A program made the position numbers and the translations under genes. Shown here one piece after another: positions 10,622 through 20,113 of a stretch of DNA of 64,000 bases (its first letter is position 1; every line of letters starts with the position of its first letter). The notes under the pieces were generated by a model that did no database searches, had not been told where the DNA came from, and worked only from the letters and a program-made list of their open reading frames with translations. Location: the NCBI GenBank assembly GCA_010909725.1, contig JAACMV010000007.1, forward strand, positions 496,001-560,000, read 5' to 3'. The stretch is from Picochlorum sp. 'celeri' (taxonomy: Eukaryota > Chlorophyta > Trebouxiophyceae).

Positions 10622-11420
10622 CTATTTCTCCTTTGCTCCATCTTGCTGGCTTGCTGCAGCTTCATCTTTCTTTAATCTCCTCTGAGCCCTGAGTGCACTC
10701 AGCTCTTCCTCAGTGTATGGAACATATCCCCTCGGAGCAGTCCGTTGAGGCCTGTCTGCCACATCATACTTGTGTTGCGTGCGACTTCGCTCTGTGTATC
10801 CAGCCCATAGAGCAAAATGGTGCAGCACGATTGATGTCGCCACAGCAACATTGAGGCTTGCTGTCCCCACGCCATATTGGGGAATATACACAAATGAATC
10901 ACACAGCTTCATCTGTTTTTCATTCATTCCTTGGCCTTCATTTCCCAGCATAAATGCAGTGTTACCAGAAAATGGATGAGTTTGAATGGCCTTGGCCTCA
11001 TCATCTATTTCAATCCCCACAATTGTACATCCTGCATGTAGTTTGTCAAATAATAATACACGTTGTTATTCATTACGGCACCAATACCAGAGATGAAAGC
11101 AAGTACTCACCATGATCCTCTTTCAATGTTCTACAACACTCTTCCAGAGTCTCAAAATGCCTCAAATGTACGTATGCATCAGATCCATGGCTACCAAATG
11201 TGTTGAAATTCCTAGAGCCCACCAAGCACACTGTCGTCACATCAAAGGCAGTAGCACACCTACAGTAACGCTCATCATGAATTCACTTCCTTACTAGAAA
11301 CCGTGTCCTTTGTCAAACAGAATCAACCATGCCAACCCACCTCAGAATAGTCCCAATATTGTGTTTCTTACTGACATTGAAGAGAATGAGGTAACACTCG
11401 GGCTTTTTCTGATTCTCCAT
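10622..11420 (-). CDS. SpoU/TrmH-family RNA 2'-O-methyltransferase
   Basis: This is a SPOUT-fold enzyme that methylates ribose 2'-hydroxyls in tRNA or rRNA using SAM. There are three exons, 11420-11341, 11259-11111 and 11031-10622. Introns are 11260-11340 (GTGGGT..CTGTAG) and 11032-11110 (GTGAGT..ATGCAG). The product has 212 residues. Joining them rebuilds all three family motifs: motif 1 in KKHNIGTILRCATAF and VGSRNFNTFGSHG, motif 2 FMLGNEGQGM, and motif 3 IPQYGVGTASLNVAVATS. The C-terminal 40 residues are basic and Gln/Ala-rich. There is no clear targeting peptide. The exact RNA target is unknown; plants have similar short SpoU proteins. Confidence 0.9.
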
Positions 11421-11895
11421 ATTTTATTTATGAATAATAATGAATGCTCAACAATGCGTCCACCGTATGAGGCGATCGCTGTGTATTTTCCAGTTTTACA
11501 TGTGCATGGCAAATGCCATTCGATTCGAAATCTTCTCTTTTATATGGCGCAGATAATGTTCTGAGATGTGTCAGACAAATGTATTATATTTTTTTATAGG
11601 GGATTATTACACAGTCGAAAAATATGACGAATTTCCTCCAAATCATACAAGCCCCACAGGAGGAAATCCCTAAATAAAATGTTGAGAAATTTATCAACCA
11701 GTATTACTTCAAATGATAGATGCATGTTTTTACATGCACACCATTGGCATTGTGGGTATAGAATGGATCCAGCGACTGGCTGATCTTTGCATCTCAACAT
11801 TCAGGGTCTCGTGATTGAGAAGGGCTATGAGCAGTAGAAGTAGTACCAGCATGAATATCCTGACACATTTCTGAGATCTTTCTCACCCTTTTTCG
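11421..11895. other. Intergenic region, no gene seen
   Basis: Between the SpoU start and the stop of the next minus-strand gene I find only a 68-codon open frame (11594-11800, minus) with no family likeness. No palindrome or RNA gene stands out. Confidence 0.5.
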
Positions 11896-12324
11896 TCACG
11901 AGCATGTACCCACAATGCAGCCAGCTCTCCCACATGCAGGGAGTCCATTGACATCATAGATCAAGGTGTATGTACCCTTCTTGTACAGCTCGCATGTTGC
12001 ATATGTCCCAGCACTGTTGCCAGACGTAACTGTTCTCCAGGCTCCACACGTGCTCTTGTCTTTTAGACATGCCTTTTTGCACTCGCCATGGATTTTCTTC
12101 TGGAGTTTCCCCATGGGGTCGTACGGCAACACGACTGACGGATAAATTTCGTGATTAGCGTTGTACTTGAAGTAAGGACCTTGCTTTGAATCAATAGTAG
12201 AGACATTTTTTATTCTTTTGCATTTTCTCTTCGCAACCGTAACGTCTACGAGCAAGAGGCCCATGACGAGACAGGTTCTAAGAAGCCTCGACAAGACTGA
12301 ATCTTTGTTATTTACACGGGTCAT
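11896..12324 (-). CDS. Small secreted Cys/Lys-rich protein
   Basis: I do not recognise this 142-residue protein. A hydrophobic stretch near residues 14-30 (LLRTCLVMGLLLVDVTVA) reads as a signal peptide. The mature part is basic and holds eight cysteines, including GECKKACLKDKSTCGAW and TYATCELYKKG. That spacing is reminiscent of PAN/apple-type modules, but too short for a firm call. It lies just downstream of another secreted Cys-rich gene on the same strand, with a 127-base gap, so the pair may share a role at the cell surface or wall. No intron is needed. Confidence 0.65.
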   Translation of the reverse strand: MTRVNNKDSVLSRLLRTCLVMGLLLVDVTVAKRKCKRIKNVSTIDSKQGPYFKYNANHEIYPSVVLPYDPMGKLQKKIHGECKKACLKDKSTCGAWRTVTSGNSAGTYATCELYKKGTYTLIYDVNGLPACGRAGCIVGTCS

Positions 12325-12451
12325 AGTACGAGTTAGATGCTGATGCAGTGAAAAGGGTCAATTGGAATGCAACAACAAAGGTGTTTGACCATCCACGAAG
12401 CTTCATGGTACACACCTCGACATTCATCCTAGAGCAAGATCTCGCAGAGAT

Positions 12452-13341
12452 CTACTCCACGGCATACGTCCATTTGATTGTCTTGGGGACATCCGAGTAG
12501 CTGTTTGGGCCAAAATCAGTGCTTCCCTGCACATAGATTGTCTTTTTCTTTCCGCAATACTTTCCTTCATACCGAGCAATTGCGTCGAATAGCATTCCTC
12601 TGTTATTGTCGAAGCAAAAGTCCTTGAGGGTGAGCGATACATCTTCTGGGTACTGACACTTTGACTTCTTTTTGAATGCATTTACGGCAGTTTGCCGCAT
12701 AAGTCCATCCAAATAGCAGAAGTCTTTTCCACTTTCATCGCGGAAGCGGAAGCTGTCAGAGTTGCAATCAACACATACACCATTCTTTCGAACGAGTGCC
12801 ACATAGCGAGATGTGTACCCATCTCCTAAAAAGTAAGGGTTGCCGGCAAAGCAAGATTTGTTGTTCTCGGTCTTGAATTCTTTTGTAGCCACCTTCTTAG
12901 CCTTGATAGTTTTTGTCACTTTGGCATTGCATTTTGCTACCTTTCTCGTGCATTTCTTGTAGTTGTTCTCACACACGCCACACTTGGATCCCTTGCAAGG
13001 AAGGCACTTACTCCCGTTACTGTTGAGTCCATATCCTGTACACAAAAGGGTATACTTTGACATCCAACTATTGTTTTTCCTTTTTCTCAATCCAACATAC
13101 CTGGTTTGCATCCAGACCCTCTGTCACCGTCACTCTTGCAAGAAGAGTAGTCATCCAAGCAGTACTGGCAGTTCTTTACGGCGCATGGCTTGCAGTCACC
13201 CGGTTCTGCTGGACCATATGGAAATATATCGGGACTACTTACGCCAGAACCGATATCGCACTTTGGTGGAGGAATCGCAGCAGCCTGTCTTCCGAATAGA
13301 AAAACACCAACAACGAGTGCGACGGTAGTAATACGCATCAT
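12452..13341 (-). CDS. Secreted Cys-rich protein with CxxC repeats
   Basis: Two exons, 13341-13101 and 13035-12452, flank intron 13036-13100 (GTATGT..GTACAG), giving 274 residues. Splicing joins GSGCKPG to YGLNSNGSKC. An N-terminal signal peptide (MMRITTVALVVGVFLFGRQ) is clear. The next 100 residues carry closely spaced cysteines (GDCKPCAVKNCQYC, SKCLPCKGSKCGVC) like the furin-like or growth-factor-receptor Cys-rich repeats seen in many protist surface proteins. A basic segment with NNYKKCTRKVAKC follows, then a C-terminal domain with a further set of cysteines (GVCVDCNSDSF). No transmembrane anchor follows, so it is probably extracellular. Function unknown. Confidence 0.75.
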
Positions 13342-13560
13342 GACAACGCTTCTCTTTGTGTACTCCGGAAATCGTACAAGAAATAATCTTTTTTCTTCTA
13401 GAGAAAACCTTCAAACCGTTGCCGTAGTCGATCAGAACTGGATATAGTAATCCGGATCCCGGATCAATCCGAACGCGCCCACCGGTACCGCGGTGGGGCC
13501 ACCCATGGGGGGGCGCCCTCCTAGCTATCCTTCGATGCAGTAGATCCGTTCAAACCTGGA

Positions 13561-13580
13561 ACTGTACTCCAGAGTACAGT
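13561..13580. repeat. Palindrome in divergent upstream region
   Basis: ACTGTACTC (13561-13569) and GAGTACAGT (13572-13580) form perfect 9-base arms around CA. It sits in the 440-base gap (13342-13781) between the divergent secreted-protein and AIRIM-like genes. That gap also holds GAGAG..CTCTC (13607-13620) and a GC-rich patch at 13480-13520 with an imperfect inverted repeat. A role as operator-like or cruciform element is inference. No gene is seen in the gap. Confidence 0.6.
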
Positions 13581-13781
13581 CTCTCATACGACTACTACTA
13601 TAATCTGAGAGCGATCTCTCATATGAGTGTGCAAGATGGTCCTCCTTGACACCTGACTACGAAAGGTCGTGAGATGACATGTATGTACAACAATAGATGG
13701 TTCGCTCTCCCACCACAATGAAAGAAAAGTCATTAAATATACTACTAGTATTTAGTAATTAGTAGTCATGATAGCAATACG

Positions 13782-14576
13782 ATGGCATCTGGTCACGTGT
13801 TGAAGAAATTCCAATCGCATTATCATGCACTGGATTCACATGTCCAAGAATGGGACACGATGCACGTAGGTATTGCAATGATTCATTTTATCAAACATTT
13901 AGTTTTTCAAATATGCGTTTTTGATGCTCGCAGGAGTCGCTCGTCAGATTAATGGGAACGTTTGCGAACATGTGTGAGAGATTTCCTGTGAGTTTTCTTC
14001 TTCTCTCTACCTGTTTGTTGCACCATCTATGCATGGGATACCTTGCCCTATAGCATTTCAGTTCTCACATGATGTGTTCATGATACGCAGGGTTTGACGG
14101 AGACTGTGAATTATGGTACATTGTGCCCAGAGGTTGAAGGCATTGTAGCAAAGGTTGTTGGAAGCCAGACTGACAGGTTGGCTGGCGTGTACAAAGAGAT
14201 GCAAAGGAGTGTACTTGATTTGGAAGATGTGTGTCAGCGTATGAGGGCTGTATATACGCGTGCGCTTGGTTTTGTGCGACAGGAAGCCAGGGTATTGATG
14301 GTACAGAGGAGGACCACCAAGGCATCCCCAGTGCCACCTGTGCACGAGTGCCTCGATGGAATTGATAGAATTGTGACAATGTTTGAGCGTGAGACACGAG
14401 TGTGTCGGTTGTTAGTATGGCGAATGGATGGAATGAGTGAGAATGTCGGGGGCATTCATGTGTTTCGGTCCTGGATCCAGGGCAGTCACCTCATCGATCG
14501 GGAAGAGGTGGTCAAACGAATCTATGTCATCAAAGCATCGATAGAAGATGACACTATGAATAATAAGAGATTGTAA
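13782..14576 (+). CDS. Possible AIRIM/C1orf109-like ribosome biogenesis factor
   Basis: Three exons, 13782-13865, 13934-13987 and 14091-14576, with introns 13866-13933 and 13988-14090, all in phase 0, give 207 helical residues. The general build suggests the C1orf109/AIRIM (DUF4477) family, which acts with SPATA5-type AAA ATPases in 60S maturation. It has an early Trp after a helix (HVQEWDTMHESLVRLMGT), a short loop ending FPGL, a long helix (LAGVYKEMQRSVLDLEDV) and a C-terminal helix with basic and aromatic residues (EEVVKRIYVIKASIE). The match is by pattern only. It lies 117 bases upstream of NOM1, another ribosome-assembly gene on the same strand. A TGTAA motif overlaps the stop. Confidence 0.5.
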
Positions 14577-14693
14577 ATTGTGTATAGATCAAAAGCGCAT
14601 GGCATGCAACCTTGTTCTCTTGCCATGGGAGACATGTTATGAGATACAGAGCATTCTCTACATAGGTTTTACAAAGTATTACTGAATTGGACC

Positions 14694-16902
14694 ATGAAGA
14701 AGAGTCAAGGAAGAAGGAAAGGGCCACGACTGCCTGGAACACTGTTGAAGGAACTTGGAAGTTCGTCGGGTGGTGGGAAGGGGCCTGGTCATCGACAGAC
14801 GTGGAAACGGACGAATGATGTGAAGAGACGCCGTGAGGATGTCGGTAAACCGAAGAAGAAGAGGCTGTCAGGACGTGGTTCAAAATTTGACGAGCTGGTG
14901 CCTCAGTCTGCTACGGGAATGGGTGGTCAAGAAAGGAAAAAGAAAAAGGCCAGTGTGGATACTCTTGTGGAGGATCCAGAGGAGATACTTCAAAGAAAGC
15001 TTGCAAAGAAATTGGGGTTGAAGTCTACTCGTCTGAATGATGGACAGGATGGATTGGATGATTTGTTACAAGAGTTTGATGATGTCATGGCTGGAGAGTA
15101 TTCTGACGCATCGGATTCGTTCGGCTCAGAGTCTGAGTCATCTGTGTCAGGGTCTGACCTATCTGTATCGCTCGAAGAAGAGAGCTCAGATGATATGGAG
15201 GGGGGTCATGAGAGTGTTGATGTGTCAACAAAGTATGTTCCTCCGGCTCTTCGCAAACGTACTGGTGAAGATGAGAACATATTGAATACGACGAATGAGC
15301 AAGAGATGGCTGTCCGAAAGAGAGTGAGGGGATTGATTAATAGAGTGGCTGAAGCCAACTTGGAGGGGATTGTATCGTACGTTTTTTGCATCATCATGAT
15401 GGATTGTTACATGTGTATCCTCATATGGCATTCTACCGTGCAGAGAGTTGAGTGACATGTATAAAAATGAAGGAAGGACTTATGTGAGTCAGTCTCTGTC
15501 ACACGAACTGATCACTGCTGCGACTGATGGTCCAAGGGCTTCGGAAAGATTTGCTATTGTTGCAGCAACCTGCGTTGCTAGTGTTGCTGCCAGCACGGAA
15601 TCATCAGAGGTCATTGCGACATTTTTGTCACACGTAGGGATGGCATTGGAAAAATCTTTATCATCCCAGGATTCGCTGTCATGCTCCAATCTTGTGAGGC
15701 TGCTGGGTTGTTTGTTTCTTGCCAAAGCAATCAAGCCTGACATTATGTTTGATGTTCTAGACAGTTGGGGCGAGGCATTTAGTGATGAACACGTTGTATC
15801 AATAGCAGGACTCTTAACAGTAGCAGGCTTGGCACTGAGAAAAGCGGATCCTAGCCAGATGAAGAATTTTGTTGTCAACATTCACGAGAAAGCATCAAAT
15901 CGTGGTACCATCACCACAAGGGCAAGGGTTATGCTGGATCTCGTCGTTGACGTTAAGAATAATAGAATGAAGGCTAGAAAAGGAGCTTTGTCAATATCAA
16001 CAAATGGATCTGCTACGATAGCCAATGCACTGCCTCCCAATGTGTCCCATTGGTTCAAGTCACAGAATGTAGATGCTGTTGCTGTTGGAGGAATCTCGTG
16101 GAACAAAATCATCGACCCCAACAGTAAAAAGGGATTTTGGTGGATACCAACCCTTCAAGATACGATTGGTAAACACCAAGAAACCAGGGATGCGGAAGTC
16201 ACACAAGGCAATGATGCAAGAGAGGATTTGGCATCCAACAATGATGGTGATGCCAGTCTCTTGGCCTTGGCATCAAAACTACGAATGTCTACAGACACGA
16301 GAAAGTCAATTTTCCTGGCAGTCATGGGAGGTGAAGATGCAATAGATGCGGCAGAAAAGTTGTTGAGATTGAACTTGAAAGGGCAGCAAGAGAGAGAAAT
16401 CGTGAGAGTTACTGTAGAATGCAGCCTGCACGAAAATGCATGGAATCCATATTATGGTCTCCTCCTGTCACGTCTCTGCCAGCTTGCCAAAGGCCATCGT
16501 GTCACACTTCAATACTGTATCTGGGATCATGTCAAGGATTGTGATAGAATGAACGCGAGGAAGATTGCAATTTTCTCAAAACTTGCTGCATTTGTGGTGA
16601 CATCAAAAACTCTGCCATTGGCATCAATTGTCAAGGTGTCATCATTGTCATCGTCAGAAATGGATGCAAAAGAGTTGCTCTTATGGAGGCTATTTTTCAA
16701 ATCCACACTGGAAGGATTCACCTCTGATGACGAAATGCGAGCAGTTTTCATCAAGCTGGTAGAACAGAAAGAACAGGCTCCTGTCAAGCGGCAGGTCAGG
16801 AACTTTCTCAGAACACGCATTGGGCCCTGGCTAGCAACAAAAAGCAATGTATCCCTAGCAATCACGCGTTGCAATAAAGCAGAGCGATATCTTACAAAGT
16901 AA
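14694..16902 (+). CDS. NOM1: Nucleolar MIF4G-domain protein NOM1/Sgd1
   Basis: This factor works in 40S ribosomal subunit maturation in the nucleolus. Two exons, 14694-15376 and 15444-16902, with intron 15377-15443 (GTACGT..GTGCAG), give 713 residues. The first 180 residues are very basic, then acidic Ser-rich. From YVPPALRKR onward the MIF4G repeat begins (RVRGLINRVAEANLEGIVS, then ELSDMYKNEG after the intron). The C-terminal MA3 domain contains SIFLAVMGGEDAIDAAEKL and LSRLCQLAKGHRVTLQ, typical of the Sgd1/NOM1 family. The stop lies 3 bases from the stop of the convergent HAD gene. Confidence 0.93.
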
Positions 16903-16905
16903 TTA

Positions 16906-17688
16906 TCAGGCACAAATATCTTTTAATCCAATCTCAGCAATAGAAGAGAAAATCTCATCAGGCGCTGTTTCCCCCAAGCTCTCCCGCGATAACGTCGTTG
17001 CGACAGCTAATACTCTCATATTTGCTGCACGAGCCGCCTGGACTCCTGCAATCGCATCCTCAATAACCAAACAGCTATCAGGACTAACGCCCAGTTCCTT
17101 TGCTGCTGCCAAGAATATATCTGGGGATGGCTTCAGGTTCTCAAATGCATCAGCAGACACGATGGCATCGAATAAAGTCAATGGAATCTCTGCTGCATTG
17201 AGGTTCGCATGCACTTTGACAAGATCCGCACTACTGGCCACGGCAGTCTTCAGCCCAGTCTCACGGCATGCCTGAACGAGTTCTCTTGCCCCTGCATATC
17301 CTATTCCAGACCCAGGCACCGCATATTTGCTCAAGTAGATCTCAAAAAACTTTTCCTTACAAATGTCTACATCAAAATCATCTACTCCATGCTTTTTTGC
17401 AACACCACCAAGAAAATTTGCTTCACCAGTACCTGTGAAGGCAATGAACTCATCAGGTGAGACCTCAATCCCGTACAATGCCTGCATTGTCTCTGCTCCA
17501 GCTTGACGAGAAACTATTTCTGAGTTGCAGAGAACTCCATCCATATCAAACAGCACTGCTTCGATGCCCCCTGTTGCCATCACCACTTGCCTCTTGGCCT
17601 CAAGACCCCAGCCTCTGGTCTTGGCACAAGGGCTACCAAGGAAATTCCTGCCACGATGGCACAATTGCTGGCCGTAGGCTATCATCAT
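16906..17688 (-). CDS. HAD hydrolase closely like the stromal domain of SOQ1
   Basis: This is a single-exon HAD phosphatase of 260 residues. An N-terminal Arg/Gly-rich extension (about 40 residues) looks like a chloroplast transit peptide. Motif I FDMDGVL gives the catalytic aspartates. The cap contains GTGEANFLGGVAKKHGV, motif II is in VASSADLVKVHANLN, and motifs III/IV are in FENLKPSPDIFLAAAKELG and VIEDAIAGVQAARAANM. These signatures match the HAD domain that land plants carry at the N-terminus of SOQ1, a regulator of sustained photoprotection. Here the open frame ends after the HAD domain, with no thioredoxin-like or NHL part. The substrate is unknown. Confidence 0.88.
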   Translation of the reverse strand: MMIAYGQQLCHRGRNFLGSPCAKTRGWGLEAKRQVVMATGGIEAVLFDMDGVLCNSEIVSRQAGAETMQALYGIEVSPDEFIAFTGTGEANFLGGVAKKHGVDDFDVDICKEKFFEIYLSKYAVPGSGIGYAGARELVQACRETGLKTAVASSADLVKVHANLNAAEIPLTLFDAIVSADAFENLKPSPDIFLAAAKELGVSPDSCLVIEDAIAGVQAARAANMRVLAVATTLSRESLGETAPDEIFSSIAEIGLKDICA

Positions 17689-17917
17689 ATATACTATATA
17701 TCAACACTACTCACCGATCAATGCAACAGTATTGCGCTGTGCGCATAGCGATCAAATCGTCCTAAATAAAACATTAAAACGAATCTCTGCATCTGCAGTG
17801 CCTCCACCACCACACATTGCATATCTTCACCACTCACCTGTCCGGTCTCGTATAATTTTCCCCATTAAATCACAGTATTGTATTGGGAGCTACACATATT
17901 CACCAATTTTACACAGT

Positions 17918-18403
17918 ATGATGATCTCACAGCAATCCTTGGGAAGGGCCTGCCATGTGCCACTCTGTATGCGTCAGTCACAAAGTGGCCTCAGAATCAG
18001 TCAGCGCCGCGCTGTCCTTGTCCGAGCAGAAAAAGATGATGATCCAAAGTTGTCATTCAAGTCCAACGACAGAGCAGGCCTTGGATTCACCGAAAGCGAC
18101 TCTGCTGGACAGACAAACATTTTTGCTGTTGAACCAAAGAGTTATGTACAAGGTTCCAAAAACGATGGAACAAGCGATGCCCAGGATAGCACACAGGGAG
18201 GTGCTGCTATCGCCGGGACTGTAGCAGTTGGTGCTGTCGTGGCTGGTTTGATCTTGCTGAGTGGAGGGGATCCAGATGTGGTGTCTGGTCCAGAGGCTGG
18301 TTTGAAGCCCTTGTCAGAGTATGCTAGTCAGTTCACCCAGGAAGTCAGTATCAGCAGCAGCAGCAGTAGTAGCCCAAGTGCTCCAGAGATTGTTGATATG
18401 TAA
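17918..18403 (+). CDS. Unknown plastid-targeted protein with one hydrophobic segment
   Basis: The frame is open from 17732 but begins there with TTG; the first ATG pair is at 17918/17921, giving 161 residues. The N-terminus (MMISQQSLGRACHVPLCMRQ, then Ser/Arg-rich to VLVRAEKDD) fits a chloroplast transit peptide with a cleavage-like VRA. A short hydrophobic segment at about 90-110 (AAIAGTVAVGAVVAGLILLS) suggests thylakoid or envelope insertion. The tail is acidic and Ser-rich, with a serine run encoded by AGC/AGT triplets. I do not recognise the family. It is divergent from the HAD gene with a 229-base gap. TGTAA follows the stop at about 18430. Confidence 0.65.
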   Translation: MMISQQSLGRACHVPLCMRQSQSGLRISQRRAVLVRAEKDDDPKLSFKSNDRAGLGFTESDSAGQTNIFAVEPKSYVQGSKNDGTSDAQDSTQGGAAIAGTVAVGAVVAGLILLSGGDPDVVSGPEAGLKPLSEYASQFTQEVSISSSSSSSPSAPEIVDM

Positions 18404-18510
18404 ATGATATGTTTTTTTTCTCCTTGGCATGTAAAAACTTGCACTGATGCACATCAACTGACCCTCGAGATACTTGTCAATCGTGCGAAATAGAAGCGCG
18501 CAGTACTAAA

Positions 18511-20023
18511 ATGAATTTTTTTGATTTATCAGAGTTGGACAAACTCTCTGACACCAAGAAAAAGGGTGGACAGTTGAGGAGGTCCATTCCGAATGTCTTG
18601 GCTAAGGCGGTACGTGTACACGTGTTTCTGTTTGCTGCTGTCACCCATTAAATGAAGTTATGAGCATTAATGTCTGCAGAAGCCGAAGGCTGGTGGTGCT
18701 GACAAGGGTGGGGCGGTGACGAGAGAAAGGAAGGCGAATGTGCAGGAGCACGGAGTGCGGGACTCTGGGACCGCAGGTGAGGAGGTGCCATCGTCGTCAG
18801 CTCGTTGTGAAGAGAAGGTTCCAATCATCCACGATAAGAAAACGAAGGAGAAGGGCGAGGTATTCATTCCGAGTCAGCATACTGAACTACTTGAATCTTT
18901 GTCGACTCCTGGTCGTCGTTCTGGGCGAACAGATGCCGAGAAGCACAAGAAAAAGGTAGCAAAAAGAAAAGAGGAGGCTGGTAAAGGCTTGGAAGAGCTG
19001 CATAGAGCCGCTCATCTGTCTCACTATGAGGGGGCTGACGATATATCAAAGGTAATCAAGGCAGAGCCTTTGGAGGAGAGAAAGCAGAGGATTCTTGCGC
19101 AGAATTTGGTAAGAAAAAAGAGAGGAAGGCCGAAAAAAAGCGATGCTGCTGATAATAAGAAGAAAAGGATGACAAAAGACTCTTCTATATCTAGTCAGCA
19201 AGACCAAGAGCCTGATCAGGAACTGGGGGGTTCGAGAGATGGGGATGAGGATACTCAGAAATCTATGGGACGACAAAGCAGTATTGCCACTGGAAGAAGG
19301 AATCAAAAAGATGCATTGGTCAAAGTTGAAGATGAGGATCAAGATGATGCCACTCAAAAGAAGCAGACGCATGACACCTTAGCAGATAAAAAATTGGATG
19401 CCGAGAATTGGTCGTTGAAAGATATTGTAAAGTGGGGAAATGCAAGGGAAAGGAGGTTGGCCAAGGAGCATGCGAAGACTAAGCCAGCACAGCCATCCCC
19501 GCCCCCAGAGCCTATCCAGGAAAAGGAGCCTCAACATTTGCATCCAAAAGTCACAGTAAAAGATGGCAAAGTTGTTGTTGATAAAGCAAGTTTGACTGTC
19601 GCAGCACAGCAGAAAGAACAATATACCAAAGTTGTGACAGAAGATACACACAGGGTCAATTCCATGTCGTATGTGAATCGACTCTCAAATGACAGATGGA
19701 GTGTCGAAGATACAGAGCTTTTCTTCAGAGTGCGTTTGAAAGTTTCTTTTTTGAATGATTTTGATGCATGGTACCAGTTTTGATTTTTCTTTCGTTCTCT
19801 TGTGCAGGCTTTAAGTCAGTTTGGCACAGATTTCACATTAATTGCGCAATTGTTCCCTGGCAGGCAGCGAAAGCATTTGAAGAAGAAGTTTTGCAAAGAA
19901 GGAAAACATAATGCTGCGCGTATTGACGAGGCGATGAAAGCGTCCGCGCATGCCACAATAAGCAGTTACAGGGACATGATTAGACTGTTGCGGGAAAGTG
20001 GGATGAATGTTGGTAGTTCTTGA
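18511..20023 (+). CDS. BDP1: Transcription factor TFIIIB subunit B'' (BDP1)
   Basis: BDP1 completes TFIIIB and helps RNA polymerase III open promoters. Three exons, 18511-18609, 18680-19729 and 19808-20023, with introns 18610-18679 and 19730-19807, give 454 residues. Most of the protein is Lys/Glu-rich and disordered, including an AT-hook-like KKRGRPKKS. The diagnostic SANT/Myb domain starts at WSVEDTELFFR and is completed only across the second intron (ALSQFGTDFTLIAQLFPGR). It continues into the basic helix RKHLKKKFCKEGK. The invariant EDTELFF..ALSQFGTDF signature makes the call secure. A TGTAA motif lies about 60 bases after the stop. Confidence 0.94.
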
Positions 20024-20113
20024 GTTGGAAATAAAGAAGCAGAGCCATTCACTTTTTTGAAAAGTTAATCTGCATCATTGTTGTAACAAAACATTTGACA
20101 AAATAGATAAGCA

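Noticed and set aside
11594..11800. 68-residue minus-strand frame
   Set aside because: Short, no family likeness, in ordinary intergenic DNA; likely chance.
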